Source: Cellulosilyticum sp. (GTDB lineage Bacteria > Bacillota > Clostridia > Lachnospirales > Cellulosilyticaceae). From it: DNA of 64,000 nucleotides. The notes under the pieces are model-generated. The model was not told the DNA's origin, ran no database searches, and saw only the letters and a list, made by a program, of their open reading frames with translations. Location: positions 1-64,000 of the forward strand of contig SVDC01000011.1 in assembly GCA_015058045.1 (NCBI GenBank), in the 5' to 3' direction. This document shows, one piece after another, positions 34,464-44,248 of the stretch; position 1 is the stretch's first letter; every line of letters begins with the position of its first letter. The translations under genes and the position numbers were made by a program.

Positions 34464-34506
34464 TATAATACTAAGGATATTACCAAGGATATTATTAAGG
34501 ATATTA
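34464..34506 (+). promoter_or_regulatory. -10 box and triple 12-bp repeat before mscS
   Basis: TATAAT at 34464-34469 is followed by three exact copies of AAGGATATTA at 34473, 34485 and 34497 (12-bp period). An inverted TATCCTTA lies at 34449-34456. The array sits over the expected transcription start, between promoter and ribosome binding site, and may bind a regulator. Confidence 0.5.
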
Positions 34507-34524
34507 AATTAGAAAGGAATCATT

Positions 34525-35652
34525 ATGCATTTATTTCAATCCATAGAAAATGATCCCATCATCGTTCGTCTTGTACTGACTTTGGTTATTTTAGTCATTA
34601 TGCTCATTGCAAGACGTTTCTTAAGTAAATGGATTATTCAATTATTATCACGTGTTAAATTTCATCAAGTACACTTAGAAGAAAGTGCTTTTGATACTTT
34701 ACAAAGGCCCATTAATTATCTTATTTTAGCAACAGGTATTATTGCTGCTTTAGCAGCTTCACCTTTTGTCTTTTATTCAGGTTCACAAGAACAAATTCTA
34801 CATTTTGGCGAATTAAAGATTACACTGAGTATCATTTCTCTTGTTGCTATTTCTAAACTTTATTTTGCCATTGTAGCAGGTATTACAACTTGGGTAATTT
34901 ATGAATTAGAACATCTTTATGAGCGTTTCTTTACCGAATTAAATGAAAAACTCTCATTAATTGATAATACAGTTATTATCCGATATTTATCACGTATTAT
35001 TAACTTTATTACATTAGCAATTGGTATTGCCACTATGATTACAATCTTAGTCCCAGACCTTACTAAGCTAATGACTGGTGTTGGTATTGGAGGGGCCGTT
35101 GTTGCTCTGGTTGCTAAAGATTCTTTAGCCGGTATTATATCTGGTATGTTCTTATTATTGGACAAGCCTTTTGTAATTGGGGATTGGATTAGCATTGATA
35201 ACATTGAAGGAACGGTTGAGGATATCAGCTTTAGAAGTACACGTATTCGTACCTTCTCTCAAGGTCTTGTCATTATCCCTAATAATACAATTAGTAATGC
35301 CAATATTATTAATTGGAGTCGCATGGAAAAAAGGCGTGTCTCTTTTGAATTAGGTGTTACTTATGATACGACTCCTGCTCAAATCAATCTATGCACCACT
35401 AAGATTCGTGAGGCACTTGCAAGTTTTGAAGAAATTGAAAAAGGAACTCCAGTTGTTCACTTTTCAAACTTTGGAGACTACAGTTTAAATATACAAATTT
35501 TATATTATACCTATAACACTTCCTATGCTAACTATCTTGCTATTCAGGAAAAGGTTAATTTAAAAATTATGGAACTTTGTGAAACTGAGCAAATTGACAT
35601 TGCATTTCCAACTCAAACCATCTTACTCCAATCCGAAACACCCAACAAATAA
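34525..35652 (+). CDS. MscS-family mechanosensitive ion channel
   Basis: This 375-aa protein has four or five membrane helices. The pore helix TM3 (GVGIGGAVVALVAKDSLAGIISGMFLLLDKPF, about 186-218) has the Gly/Ala packing of MscS. The beta domain follows (FVIGDWISIDNIEGTVEDISFRSTRIR), then IIPNNTISNANIINWSR and a C-terminal alpha/beta vestibule. It would release solutes on hypo-osmotic shock. It is longer than E. coli MscS (286 aa), with extra N-terminal helices as in YnaI-type channels. Confidence 0.93.
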   Translation: MHLFQSIENDPIIVRLVLTLVILVIMLIARRFLSKWIIQLLSRVKFHQVHLEESAFDTLQRPINYLILATGIIAALAASPFVFYSGSQEQILHFGELKITLSIISLVAISKLYFAIVAGITTWVIYELEHLYERFFTELNEKLSLIDNTVIIRYLSRIINFITLAIGIATMITILVPDLTKLMTGVGIGGAVVALVAKDSLAGIISGMFLLLDKPFVIGDWISIDNIEGTVEDISFRSTRIRTFSQGLVIIPNNTISNANIINWSRMEKRRVSFELGVTYDTTPAQINLCTTKIREALASFEEIEKGTPVVHFSNFGDYSLNIQILYYTYNTSYANYLAIQEKVNLKIMELCETEQIDIAFPTQTILLQSETPNK

Positions 35653-35667
35653 TCTATGATTTATACA

Positions 35668-35700
35668 AAATCCCTAGACTCTATCAAAGTCTAGGGATTT
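35668..35700. terminator. Bidirectional terminator between mscS and the DUF421 gene
   Basis: 13-bp perfect stem AAATCCCTAGACT/AGTCTAGGGATTT with a 7-nt loop, shared by the convergent genes. The DUF421 stop codon adjoins it. Confidence 0.85.
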
Positions 35701-36248
35701 TATAATGTATTTATTTTTTTCTGTAGTTTCTCTTTCGCCTCTTCATCTAATAGTTCACTTAAAAGCTCCATAAACTCTCCTCTTTTTAAAGGCTGAGCCT
35801 CTTTTGTAAGCTTATATCCTAATTCACCATTACTTTCTAAAATACCTTCTTCTATATCTGTGATTTGAGTAATACCTATTTGTCTTAACCGAGACATGAC
35901 TTCTTCTTGTGTTAAACGTAATTTTCTCAGCTGCACTTCATCAAATTTTCCTTGACGAATAATCATTTTAGGCTCTCCCACAAAACACTTTTTAAAAGAC
36001 TTAGAATAAAAAGAACAAAACTCAAAAAGAATTAATAGTATAACAAATATAATGGCTGCAATAGCCGTTTTTCGAATATCCTTATCTGAAAAGGGTTCTA
36101 CAATAATCGCTCCTATAGAAATCATCAGTACTGTTTGGGCAATAGTCATTTGAGAAATAGAACGCCTTCCTGTTAAGCGAATTAAAATAACTGCCATGAT
36201 AAATAAAATAACCGGTCTTAATAAAAATGGAATTTGCATCTCTATCAC
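35700..36248 (-). CDS. DUF421 (YetF-family) membrane protein
   Basis: This 182-aa protein has three N-terminal membrane helices (about 8-80), including the family motif RLTGRRSISQMTIAQTVLMISIGAI, then a cytoplasmic DUF421 domain (PKMIIRQGKFDEVQLRKLRLTQEEVMSRLRQIGITQITDIEEGILESNGEL). Function is unknown; in Bacillus several relatives are spore- or stress-expressed. It is somewhat shorter than most relatives (about 220-230 aa). Confidence 0.88.
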   Translation of the reverse strand: MIEMQIPFLLRPVILFIMAVILIRLTGRRSISQMTIAQTVLMISIGAIIVEPFSDKDIRKTAIAAIIFVILLILFEFCSFYSKSFKKCFVGEPKMIIRQGKFDEVQLRKLRLTQEEVMSRLRQIGITQITDIEEGILESNGELGYKLTKEAQPLKRGEFMELLSELLDEEAKEKLQKKINTL

Positions 36249-36312
36249 TCCTTATTGTGATAGTATGTGTATTCTTTATTGAATCATGCACTCTAATCCA
36301 TCTATATAAATC

Positions 36313-36352
36313 AAAAAGGACAATGGTTACATTAATGTAATCATTGTCCTTA
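36313..36352 (-). terminator. RNase P RNA terminator
   Basis: Stem AAGGACAATG(A/G)TTACA paired with TGTAA(C/T)CATTGTCCTT, loop TTAA (36316-36352). T5 follows on the minus strand. It lies just beyond the rnpB 3' end. Confidence 0.85.
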
Positions 36353-36366
36353 ATCATCCATTTAAA

Positions 36367-36719
36367 CTGTTAACCAAGTCTATACGCCGGGTTCTGTATT
36401 TGACAGTCATCTATCTACGCCAACAGTTACCTATTGGCTCTAGCGACCTACCCAAGACTAGCGAGCCACTATTAGCGTCTTTGTACGGTCTTGCTCCAGG
36501 TGGGGTTTACATGGCTCCCTTAGTCACCTAAGGGACGGTGAGCTCTTACCTCGCCTTTCCACCCTTTCCCATCAAACGATAGGTGGTTTATTTCTGTTGC
36601 ACTTTCCTTAGAGTTGCCTCCACTGGGGGTTACCCAGCACCTTGCTCTATGGAGCCCGGACGTTCCTCAGGTATCTTCTTTCGAATCGATACATGCGACT
36701 GTCTGGCTTACTTAACAGC
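36367..36719 (-). ncRNA. rnpB: RNase P RNA (rnpB), bacterial class A
   Basis: This is the catalytic RNA of tRNA 5'-end processing. On the minus strand the conserved blocks GAGGAACGTCCGGGCTCC (5' half, CRI), GGGAAAGGGTGGAA and ACAGAACCCGGC (3' half) are present. CTGTTAAG at the 5' end pairs with TTAACAG at the 3' end as helix P1, which sets both termini. A promoter with perfect -35 lies immediately upstream. Helix layout looks like the ancestral type A rather than Bacillus type B, which should be confirmed by folding. Confidence 0.93.
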
Positions 36720-36725
36720 TTTATC

Positions 36726-36754
36726 AGTTTACTCTATTTTGGGCCACTTGTCAA
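36726..36754 (-). promoter_or_regulatory. rnpB promoter
   Basis: On the minus strand TTGACA (36754-36749), a 17-bp spacer, and TAAACT (36731-36726). The predicted start at about 36719 coincides with the base of helix P1. Confidence 0.8.
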
Positions 36755-36788
36755 TGACTTCATTTGACATAATATCATTTATTTACTT

Positions 36789-38447
36789 TTATTCAAAACA
36801 ACTCCCCCCTACAAATTCACGAAGTAATGAGTTACTCGGAATCTCTGAGATGTCCATTGGTAAGAAATATTCCAAGAACTTAAGCATGCGCTTCACTTCA
36901 CTATAGTAAGGTGAAGTACGTGGCACTCTAAATAATAAAGGTTCAGCTAAAGCTTTAAGTGCTGCTAATTCATAAATTAATACGGTATTCAACATCGCAT
37001 CTGCTTCTTCTTGAAATGGGAAAATATTTTTATTTTCCCCACGTCTTACAGAAGCCCAAATAGCTAGTGTTTTCTCAGGTTCTGTACCACGGTACTGATT
37101 ATCACGAATCATACGTCTTATAAGTCTTGTATCTGTTGTTGGAATACGATTATGCTCATCAATATTGAGCTGGGTTAAGCAGCTGACATAAATTTTAAAC
37201 TTATTTTCTTTCGGAATAGCATAACTCAGTTTTTCATTGAGTCCGTGAATCCCTTCTATAACAAGGACTTCATCCTCTTCTAAATGAATATACTTTCCAT
37301 GATACTCTCTTTTCCCTAGTACAAAATTAAAACTCGGTACTTCTACTGTTTCTCCTCTAATTAAAGCATTCATATGTTGATTAAAAAGTTCAATGTCAAT
37401 CGCTTCCAATGCTTCAAAATCATATTCTCCATACTCATCTCTTGGTGTTTGATCACGATTGACAAAATAATCATCTATGGAAATTACATGAGGTTTTAAT
37501 CCATTAACCTTTAACTGAATACACAAACGCTTTGCTGTTGTTGTTTTACCTGATGAAGAAGGCCCTGCAATCATTACTAATTTCACATTCTTACGCTCTG
37601 CAATTTGATCTGCAATCTGTGCAATTTTCTTTTCATGAAGGGCTTCAGACACTTTTATGAGTTCATCTGCTTTACCTTCTACAATCACATCATTTAGGGC
37701 GCCTACTGTATCTACTCCTAAAATACGAGCCCATCTTTCTGACTCCCTAAAAATATGAGAAAGCTTAGGTTGTGGTACAAAAGGAACCATCTTACTTGGA
37801 TTTTTTTCATCTGGAAACTGTAAAATAAACCCATGAGCATATGGAATCAGTTCAAATAAAGGAATTTGACTAGTATTGGTCGCCATATAACCATAAAAAT
37901 AATTTCTAATACCATCTAGCTCATAAATATTAACAGTTGATGTTCGACGGTATTTAAAGAGTTTCTTTTTATCTGGCATATCTTCTTTTTCAAAAAGCTC
38001 TAGCGCTTCATCTACCGAAATCACACTTTTTTCAATAGGTAATGCCTCTTTGACCATTTGGTACATCATATCCTCTATGCACTTAATATTCTCGGGTGTA
38101 CAGCAGTTGACATCTGAAAACTCACAGAAGAAACCGCCTGCAATATGATGATTCACAATAATGTGGCATGTCTTTAATACCCTCTTAGCCGCAGCAATTA
38201 GCAAAAAAGTTACGCTTCTCTGATAGACACGCATCCCATCTTTTTCTCCTAAATGAATAAACTCTAAATCACTTATTTCATATTCGACTTTAGCACAAAG
38301 CTCCTTAAAGTGATTATCTACTTTTGCTAACATAATAGGATACGGATAATCCTTTTGTACTTTAGCCGCTATTTCTTGTAGTGTTTCACCTTTATATACT
38401 TCCAAAGTTGGACCATTTTTAATTTGAACTTTAATGAACTCTCCCAT
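36789..38447 (-). CDS. TGS-domain nucleoside (uridine-like) kinase fusion
   Basis: This 552-aa protein has an N-terminal TGS/ThrRS-like part (1-230; TGS at 1-60, then a threonyl-tRNA synthetase second-additional-domain-like region with HHIAGGFFCEF and YGYMATNTS). It is fused to a P-loop kinase resembling uridine kinase/phosphoribulokinase (about 285-500; GPSSSGKTTTAKRL, DDYFVNRDQTPRDEYGEYDFE, VLVIEGIHGLNEKL). This architecture is common in Clostridia and Thermotoga. The natural substrate is not settled; a pyrimidine nucleoside is likely. Confidence 0.9.
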   Translation of the reverse strand: MGEFIKVQIKNGPTLEVYKGETLQEIAAKVQKDYPYPIMLAKVDNHFKELCAKVEYEISDLEFIHLGEKDGMRVYQRSVTFLLIAAAKRVLKTCHIIVNHHIAGGFFCEFSDVNCCTPENIKCIEDMMYQMVKEALPIEKSVISVDEALELFEKEDMPDKKKLFKYRRTSTVNIYELDGIRNYFYGYMATNTSQIPLFELIPYAHGFILQFPDEKNPSKMVPFVPQPKLSHIFRESERWARILGVDTVGALNDVIVEGKADELIKVSEALHEKKIAQIADQIAERKNVKLVMIAGPSSSGKTTTAKRLCIQLKVNGLKPHVISIDDYFVNRDQTPRDEYGEYDFEALEAIDIELFNQHMNALIRGETVEVPSFNFVLGKREYHGKYIHLEEDEVLVIEGIHGLNEKLSYAIPKENKFKIYVSCLTQLNIDEHNRIPTTDTRLIRRMIRDNQYRGTEPEKTLAIWASVRRGENKNIFPFQEEADAMLNTVLIYELAALKALAEPLLFRVPRTSPYYSEVKRMLKFLEYFLPMDISEIPSNSLLREFVGGSCFE

Positions 38448-38467
38448 TTTATTTCCCCCCTTATTCT

Positions 38468-39571
38468 TTATTGAATGAACAATGTTTCTCCATTCACCTG
38501 TGAATACAATACTTCACACTCTGTAAACTTCTGCTGAATACGTCTTCCTATTGGCTTAAGCGCAATTTGCTCCGAAGCATAATGACCGACATCCATCACA
38601 ACAAGTCCTAGATTTTTTGCCATTTGGCCTTCATGAAACTTTAAGTCCCCTGTTATATAAACATCTGCCACCTTAGCTGCCTTTGCAATATACATACTCC
38701 CTGCACCTGAGCAAATAGCTACCTTTTGAATGTTTCTAGGTGTTGGGTCTGTAATACGTAGATACTCTATATTAAAATAATCCTTTACCTTTTGAATCCA
38801 TTCTTCTAAAGTAACAGGGTCTTTAAGTGTACCATAACGTCCAATCCCATAAGTTTTTTTCATATTGGTTAAAGCAAAAACATCAACTGCCATTTCTTCA
38901 TAAGGATGGACTGCTTTTACTTCACTTAATATATGTTGTATTTCGGCATTTGTTCCCATAAAACTTACTTGGCATTCTTTGGCCTTTTCCAATTCTCCCT
39001 TTTTGCCTAAATAAGGATTGCTTCCCTCTAAAGGTATAAAAGTTCCTTCACCTTCACTTGCTGTAAAAGTACAACCAGCATAATCACCGATTTGTGTCGT
39101 CATACTTGCAATAATAGCTTCTCTTACAGCTTCTGCATATGATGTAGGGACATAGATTATACATTTATAGAGTTGCTCTTCATAGGTTGTTTCTAGTAAC
39201 TTAACATGTTCTAATCCTAGCCCTTGCGCTAGATCGTCATTAAGCCCACCCCAAGTAATATCATAATTAGTGTGCATAGAGTACACACTAATTTTATGTT
39301 CAATAAGCTTTGCAATCATTCGTCCTTGAATATCATCTAGATTAATGCGCTTAAGTGCTTTAAATAAAAAAGGATGATGTGTTACAATACAATCTACTTT
39401 ATGATAAATAGCTTCTTCTATGACTGCTTCATTTAAATCCAAAGCACATAATACTTTACTCACATCTTGGCTCGGGCTACCTACCATTAGCCCTACGTTA
39501 TCCCAACTTTCAGCTAAATAAGTTGGTGCAAACCTTTCAAGCTCACACATAATCTCATTTAATTTAGGCAT
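38468..39571 (-). CDS. Nif3-like dinuclear metal centre protein
   Basis: This 367-aa NIF3/YqfO-family protein has metal-ligand motifs VTHHPFLFKAL near 65 and TGDLKFHEGQMA with VDVGHYASEQ-like VMDVGHYASEQIAL near the C-terminus. A central PII-like insert (about 125-235) is typical of Gram-positive members. Biochemical role is uncertain (GTP cyclohydrolase 1 type 2 homologue in databases). It overlaps trmK by 13 bp, matching the conserved trmK-nif3 pairing next to rpoD. Confidence 0.93.
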   Translation of the reverse strand: MPKLNEIMCELERFAPTYLAESWDNVGLMVGSPSQDVSKVLCALDLNEAVIEEAIYHKVDCIVTHHPFLFKALKRINLDDIQGRMIAKLIEHKISVYSMHTNYDITWGGLNDDLAQGLGLEHVKLLETTYEEQLYKCIIYVPTSYAEAVREAIIASMTTQIGDYAGCTFTASEGEGTFIPLEGSNPYLGKKGELEKAKECQVSFMGTNAEIQHILSEVKAVHPYEEMAVDVFALTNMKKTYGIGRYGTLKDPVTLEEWIQKVKDYFNIEYLRITDPTPRNIQKVAICSGAGSMYIAKAAKVADVYITGDLKFHEGQMAKNLGLVVMDVGHYASEQIALKPIGRRIQQKFTECEVLYSQVNGETLFIQ

Positions 39572-40251
39572 TTTCTAACCTCCCTCAGTGTTTGAATTTC
39601 CTCCTCTAGTTCCTTACAACGCGCATAGGCACTTGGCGTATTTTGATGCTCCAGCGCCTTATAAATACCTTCCTGCTTAGCAAGTTTCATTTCTAGCCAT
39701 TCTTTAAATACGGGTATTTTTTTCTCTATTAAACATTTACCATATAAATATTGATATTCATGAGTATAAGGCGCTTCTTGCCCTGGTTCTGCTACGATAA
39801 TGGTATAATACTTTTCTTCATCCTTTACAAATGTTTCTTCAACAATCTTAAACCCAATAGCATGTAGATATTTTCTCACTTCTACAATATCTTGTTGTGG
39901 TTGAAGAATAAGTCGTTTAATATTTTGAACTAAGTCTTTCCCTCTTTTTAAAATATCTACAATCAGATAGCCACCCATACCTGAAATCATGAGTACATCC
40001 CCTCTATCTGCTGGAATTCCTTCCACACCATTGGTTTGCATCAGTTCAATATTATTAATACCATGAGCAGTAATATTTTTTTTCGCCTTTTCTAAAGGGC
40101 CTTTATTAATATCTGTAGCCAAGCAGCTTACAGCTAATCCTGTCTCTACTAAATAAATAGGAATATACGCATGATCTGTCCCTACGTCAATAACCTGACT
40201 TCCTCTTGGTACAAAACTTGCTATAGCTGATAAACGTGTTGATAATTGCAC
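39559..40251 (-). CDS. trmK: tRNA (adenine-22-N1)-methyltransferase TrmK
   Basis: This 230-aa SAM methyltransferase has motif I VIDVGTDHAYIPIYL (about 20-34), MISGMGGYLIVDIL and LILQPQQDIVEVRKYL, then a C-terminal coiled coil. It methylates A22 in the D-loop of some tRNAs. Neighbouring rpoD upstream and nif3 downstream reproduce the rpoD-trmK-nif3 order of B. subtilis. Confidence 0.94.
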   Translation of the reverse strand: MQLSTRLSAIASFVPRGSQVIDVGTDHAYIPIYLVETGLAVSCLATDINKGPLEKAKKNITAHGINNIELMQTNGVEGIPADRGDVLMISGMGGYLIVDILKRGKDLVQNIKRLILQPQQDIVEVRKYLHAIGFKIVEETFVKDEEKYYTIIVAEPGQEAPYTHEYQYLYGKCLIEKKIPVFKEWLEMKLAKQEGIYKALEHQNTPSAYARCKELEEEIQTLREVRKCLN

Positions 40252-40285
40252 AATTCCACCTCTTAATTTTCTAAAATAAATTTAA

Positions 40286-40320
40286 TAACAAAAAAGTGGA
40301 CTTACGTCCACATTTTATAT
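40286..40320 (-). terminator. rpoD terminator
   Basis: Stem TGTGGAC/GTCCACTT, loop GTAA, with T6 on the minus strand, directly after the rpoD stop and before trmK. Confidence 0.8.
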
Positions 40321-40334
40321 TTCTATCTTGCTTT

Positions 40335-41417
40335 TTATTCAAGATAATCTTTTAATTTTTTACTACGGCTTGGATGACGTAATTTTCTTAAAGCTTTTGC
40401 TTCAATTTGCCTAATTCTTTCTCTTGTTACACTAAATTCTTTACCAACTTCTTCTAATGTTCTAGCACGACCATCATCTAATCCAAAACGTAGACGAAGT
40501 ACTTTTTGTTCTCTTTCAGTTAAAGTATCTAAAACTTCAATAAGTTGTTCTTTTAATAGGGTAAATGCAGCTGCTTCTGCTGGTACTGGAATATCCTCAT
40601 CTGGAATAAAGTCTCCTAAGTGACTATCTTCTTCTTCCCCAATTGGTGTTTCAAGAGAAACTGGTTCTTGAGAAATTTTCATAATTTCACGCACTTTAGC
40701 AACTGGCATTTCCATACGTTTTGCAATCTCTTCTGGTTGTGGATCACGTCCTAACTCTTGAAGTAATTGTCTTGATACACGCATTAATTTATTAATTGTT
40801 TCTACCATATGCACTGGAATACGAATCGTTCTTGCTTGGTCAGCAATGGCACGTGTAATTGCTTGACGAATCCACCATGTCGCATAGGTACTAAATTTAT
40901 ACCCTTTTGTATAATCGAACTTCTCAACAGCCTTAATAAGCCCTAAGTTACCTTCTTGAATTAAGTCAAGGAAAAGCATCCCACGTCCTACATAACGCTT
41001 TGCAATACTAACTACCAGACGTAAGTTGGCTTCAGCTAGCTTTTTCTTTGCTTCTTGATCCCCTTGCTCCATACGTCTAGCAAGTTCAATTTCTTGGTCA
41101 GCTGATAATAAGGGTACTTTACCAATTTCTTTTAAATACATACGCACAGGATCATCAATACTAATACCATCTGGTAAATTACTAATATCAATATCAGATT
41201 CATCTAGTTCTGTATCATTTAAATTTCCTAAGATATCAATATTTTGTGCTTCTAAGTATTCATAAATCTGTTCAATCTTACTTGGCTCTAACTCCATGTC
41301 AGAAAAAACTTCATTAATATCCTCTTGTTCTAATATCCCTTTTTTCTCTTTTGCAATTGTAATCAGCTGATCTAGCTTCGCTTTAAAAGCTAGTTTTTGT
41401 TCTGCCACATCTTTCAC
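40335..41417 (-). CDS. rpoD: Primary sigma factor RpoD (SigA)
   Basis: This 360-aa housekeeping sigma-70 has region 1.1 (about 1-75), region 1.2 ([32 protein letters not shown]), region 2 ([57 protein letters not shown]), region 3 and region 4 ([30 protein letters not shown]). I choose GTG 41417, which AAAGGA precedes at proper spacing. A TTG at 41426 is in frame but lies against the ribosome binding site. It follows dnaG, the ancient macromolecular-synthesis operon. Confidence 0.97.
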   Translation of the reverse strand: MKDVAEQKLAFKAKLDQLITIAKEKKGILEQEDINEVFSDMELEPSKIEQIYEYLEAQNIDILGNLNDTELDESDIDISNLPDGISIDDPVRMYLKEIGKVPLLSADQEIELARRMEQGDQEAKKKLAEANLRLVVSIAKRYVGRGMLFLDLIQEGNLGLIKAVEKFDYTKGYKFSTYATWWIRQAITRAIADQARTIRIPVHMVETINKLMRVSRQLLQELGRDPQPEEIAKRMEMPVAKVREIMKISQEPVSLETPIGEEEDSHLGDFIPDEDIPVPAEAAAFTLLKEQLIEVLDTLTEREQKVLRLRFGLDDGRARTLEEVGKEFSVTRERIRQIEAKALRKLRHPSRSKKLKDYLE

Positions 41418-41447
41418 TATTATCAATCCTTTCTCCTGTCTACTATT

Positions 41448-43211
41448 CTAACCATTTATATAATCAATATTCAATCTGTCAAGTTCCTTTTTTTGAAATA
41501 GTAGATTTTGTACTTCACTTATGTCTGTTGTCTCTTTTAATCTGCGCTCAATATATATTTTATTAAGCCTTTTTACATTCTCTGTCATCATCTTTTGAAG
41601 AAGAGCGATATCTTCATAACGCTGATCTTTGTGAATAAGGACATGAGAAATAATGTTCTGTTCATTTACCTCTGGATAATGTGTTGTAAAATACGTCATA
41701 TCAATTTCTTCCCCTGTACGCAAAGACTCAAGGATTGCTTTTGCTAAATCATACAGTAATCCCTGCTCAAAAAATTCAGGCTTTAAATAAGACTGTACAT
41801 GTCTTGCCAGATTAGGGTAATGATATAAATTTGCTAAGAAAATTACTTCATTATTAAAAACCTGTTTCTTTTGGTGAGGCGACACGGCTTCTACTTTCAT
41901 CGCCACCTTACGTTTTCCTTGTTGATAATAACGATTCATCTCCGCTTTAAAAGCTTCTTCGTCAATTTCATAAGTCTTACTAATCTCTTTTAAATAAATA
42001 GCTTGTTCAATACTACTACTTGTGTCTGCAAGAAGCCCAGCTATTTCTTGTAAGAACTTTACTTTTTCCTCTGGAATCTTTAAATCGTATTTCTTTTCAA
42101 TAGTCCGAATCTGAAACCATAAATCCGAAGGTGCCCCTTCAAGTAAATTTTTCATTGATTCATAACCATGGGTTTTTAAATACTCATCTGGATCTTTTCC
42201 TTCTTGAAGAAGTAAAACTTTTACCTTTAAGCCTTCACTTCTTAAAATTGGAATGGCACGAAGTGCTGCTTTTTGACCTGCACCATCACTATCATACAAA
42301 ATAACCACCTCTTTTGCATGACGCTTTAAAAGCTTTGCATGACCTGGCGTGAATGCCGTACCTAATGAGGCAACTGTTTGTGTAAATCCTGCCTGGTGCA
42401 TAGCAATAACATCCATGTACCCTTCAACTAATATAAAATAAGAGGCTCCAGAGTTTTTAGCAAGGTGCATACCATATAAATTACGGCTTTTATTAAATAA
42501 AATATTTTCTGGTGAGTTGAGATACTTTGGCATACTGCCATCTAATACACGCCCACCAAAAGCAATCACCTTTTTACTTAAATCGAATATTGGGTAAATC
42601 ACCCTCCCTGCAAATCGGTCATAAAGCCTATTTTGATTTTGTTTACTCTGCAAGAATAGCCCTGATTCTAATAAGAGCTGATCCGAATAGCCTTTTTGTT
42701 TTAAATACTCATAAAGATCATTAAACTGATGAGTCGCATATCCTAGCCCAAAATGCTTAATGGTTTCCATGGTAAGTCCACGACTGGTTAAATAGTGTAG
42801 GGCCTCCTCATTTTCTGGTGCTCTTAAACTATAATGAAAATATCTTGCACTCTCTGTTAAGATTTCTAAAAGTAGTCCACGTTTTTTATTGTTTTCCACT
42901 TCTTCATTAGATAAATAAGTTTCATCCAGTTTAATATTTTCTCTTTCTGCTAAATACTTAATCGCCTCAATAAATGTCATGTTTTCCTTTTGCATCAGAA
43001 AAGTAATCACATTCCCTCCTGCGCCACAACCAAAGCAATAATAAAGTTGTTTATCCTCACTTACAGAAAAAGAAGGGGTTTTCTCATTATGAAACGGACA
43101 CAAACCTACATATGAGCTTCCCTTTTTATTGAGCGCTGTATATTCGGAGATAATAGATATAATATCACTTTGCTCTCGTATTTCTTCAATAACATGTTCT
43201 GGATATAGCAT
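41448..43211 (-). CDS. dnaG: DNA primase DnaG
   Basis: This 587-aa primase makes RNA primers at the fork. The zinc-binding domain has C38, H41, C59 and C62 (LCPFHNEKTPSFSV, YYCFGCGAGG). The TOPRIM core has LVEGYMDVIAMHQAGF and VILYDSDGAGQKAA. The C-terminal helicase-interacting domain (about 430-587) binds DnaB. The ATG follows AAGGAAGGAG. Confidence 0.97.
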   Translation of the reverse strand: MLYPEHVIEEIREQSDIISIISEYTALNKKGSSYVGLCPFHNEKTPSFSVSEDKQLYYCFGCGAGGNVITFLMQKENMTFIEAIKYLAERENIKLDETYLSNEEVENNKKRGLLLEILTESARYFHYSLRAPENEEALHYLTSRGLTMETIKHFGLGYATHQFNDLYEYLKQKGYSDQLLLESGLFLQSKQNQNRLYDRFAGRVIYPIFDLSKKVIAFGGRVLDGSMPKYLNSPENILFNKSRNLYGMHLAKNSGASYFILVEGYMDVIAMHQAGFTQTVASLGTAFTPGHAKLLKRHAKEVVILYDSDGAGQKAALRAIPILRSEGLKVKVLLLQEGKDPDEYLKTHGYESMKNLLEGAPSDLWFQIRTIEKKYDLKIPEEKVKFLQEIAGLLADTSSSIEQAIYLKEISKTYEIDEEAFKAEMNRYYQQGKRKVAMKVEAVSPHQKKQVFNNEVIFLANLYHYPNLARHVQSYLKPEFFEQGLLYDLAKAILESLRTGEEIDMTYFTTHYPEVNEQNIISHVLIHKDQRYEDIALLQKMMTENVKRLNKIYIERRLKETTDISEVQNLLFQKKELDRLNIDYING

Positions 43212-43240
43212 CTATACTCCTTCCTTCCTTTAGGTTGTCA

Positions 43241-44248
43241 TTAATAAATATGCCATGATTTAGGGAAAAATAATTCCCTATATGCATTAACTGCATAACG
43301 ATCCGTCATACCTGCAATATAATCACATACAATTTGTTTTTCTGTATCATTTTTTTCAAGTCTATCCTTACTAGCTTCAGGAAGCAAGGATAAATGACTC
43401 ATATAGTATTGATAAAGTTCACTTATAACACGTTTTGCTTTACCTTCCTGCTCTTTTGCTACAGAACCTACATAAACATGTTTAAACAAAAATTCTCGCA
43501 TATTATAAAAGGCCTCTCTCACCTCTCGACTCATTAAGATATCATTTTTCATATCGCTTTCATGCACAATATCTTGAACGATACCTGCTAATCTCTCACT
43601 TGAAGTCTGGCCAAGTATCCTAGTGCAATCTCTAGGTAATTCTGATTCTAATAAAACCTTTCCTCTTATAGCGTCATCAATATCATGATTAATATACGCA
43701 ATTTTATCAGCAAGTTGAACTACTTTTCCTTCTAATGTACAAGGACTGGCACTTGTCGGGTGATTTAAAATACCATCTTTTACTTCAAATGTCAAGTTTA
43801 ATCCTTGCCCATTGTTTTCCAGCACTTCAACTACACGTAAACTATGTTTATTATGAGAGAACTCCCCGTCTGTTAGTTGTTGCAATACTTGTTCTCCTGT
43901 ATGTCCAAAAGGGGTATGCCCTAAATCATGACCTAAAGCAATCGCTTCTGTTAAATCCTCATTTAGACTCAAAGCTCTTGCGATGGTTCGCGCAATTTGA
44001 GCTACCTCTAATGTATGGGTCAGTCTTGTTCGATAGTGATCACCTTCTGGTGATATAAAAACTTGAGTCTTATGGGCTAGCCTTCTAAAAGATTTACAAT
44101 GCAAAATACGATCTCTATCTCTCTGAAAATCTGTACGTAAATTACAAGGATCTTCCCATCGTATACGCCCTTTTGTTTCCGCACTTTTTGTAGCAAAAGG
44201 GCTAAGCGTAGCATACTCAAATTTTTCTCTTTCTAATCGGTTCACCAT
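43241..44248 (-). CDS. dgt: dGTPase-like HD-domain triphosphohydrolase
   Basis: This 335-aa protein of the deoxyguanosinetriphosphate triphosphohydrolase-like group has HD residues visible in TRLTHTLEVAQIARTIARAL, LGHDLGHTPFGHTGE and VQLADKIAYINHDIDDAI. It is the short Gram-positive form; relatives hydrolyse several dNTPs. The start at ATG 44248 is preceded by GGGGTGAT; two in-frame ATGs lie 9 and 6 bp upstream. The conserved dgt-dnaG-rpoD order ties it to replication and nucleotide pools. Confidence 0.92.
   Translation of the reverse strand: MVNRLEREKFEYATLSPFATKSAETKGRIRWEDPCNLRTDFQRDRDRILHCKSFRRLAHKTQVFISPEGDHYRTRLTHTLEVAQIARTIARALSLNEDLTEAIALGHDLGHTPFGHTGEQVLQQLTDGEFSHNKHSLRVVEVLENNGQGLNLTFEVKDGILNHPTSASPCTLEGKVVQLADKIAYINHDIDDAIRGKVLLESELPRDCTRILGQTSSERLAGIVQDIVHESDMKNDILMSREVREAFYNMREFLFKHVYVGSVAKEQEGKAKRVISELYQYYMSHLSLLPEASKDRLEKNDTEKQIVCDYIAGMTDRYAVNAYRELFFPKSWHIY

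Noticed and set aside
36583..36906. 107-aa plus-strand open frame
   Set aside because: It is the complement of the RNase P RNA gene and the end of the TGS-kinase gene; conserved rnpB blocks explain the sequence.
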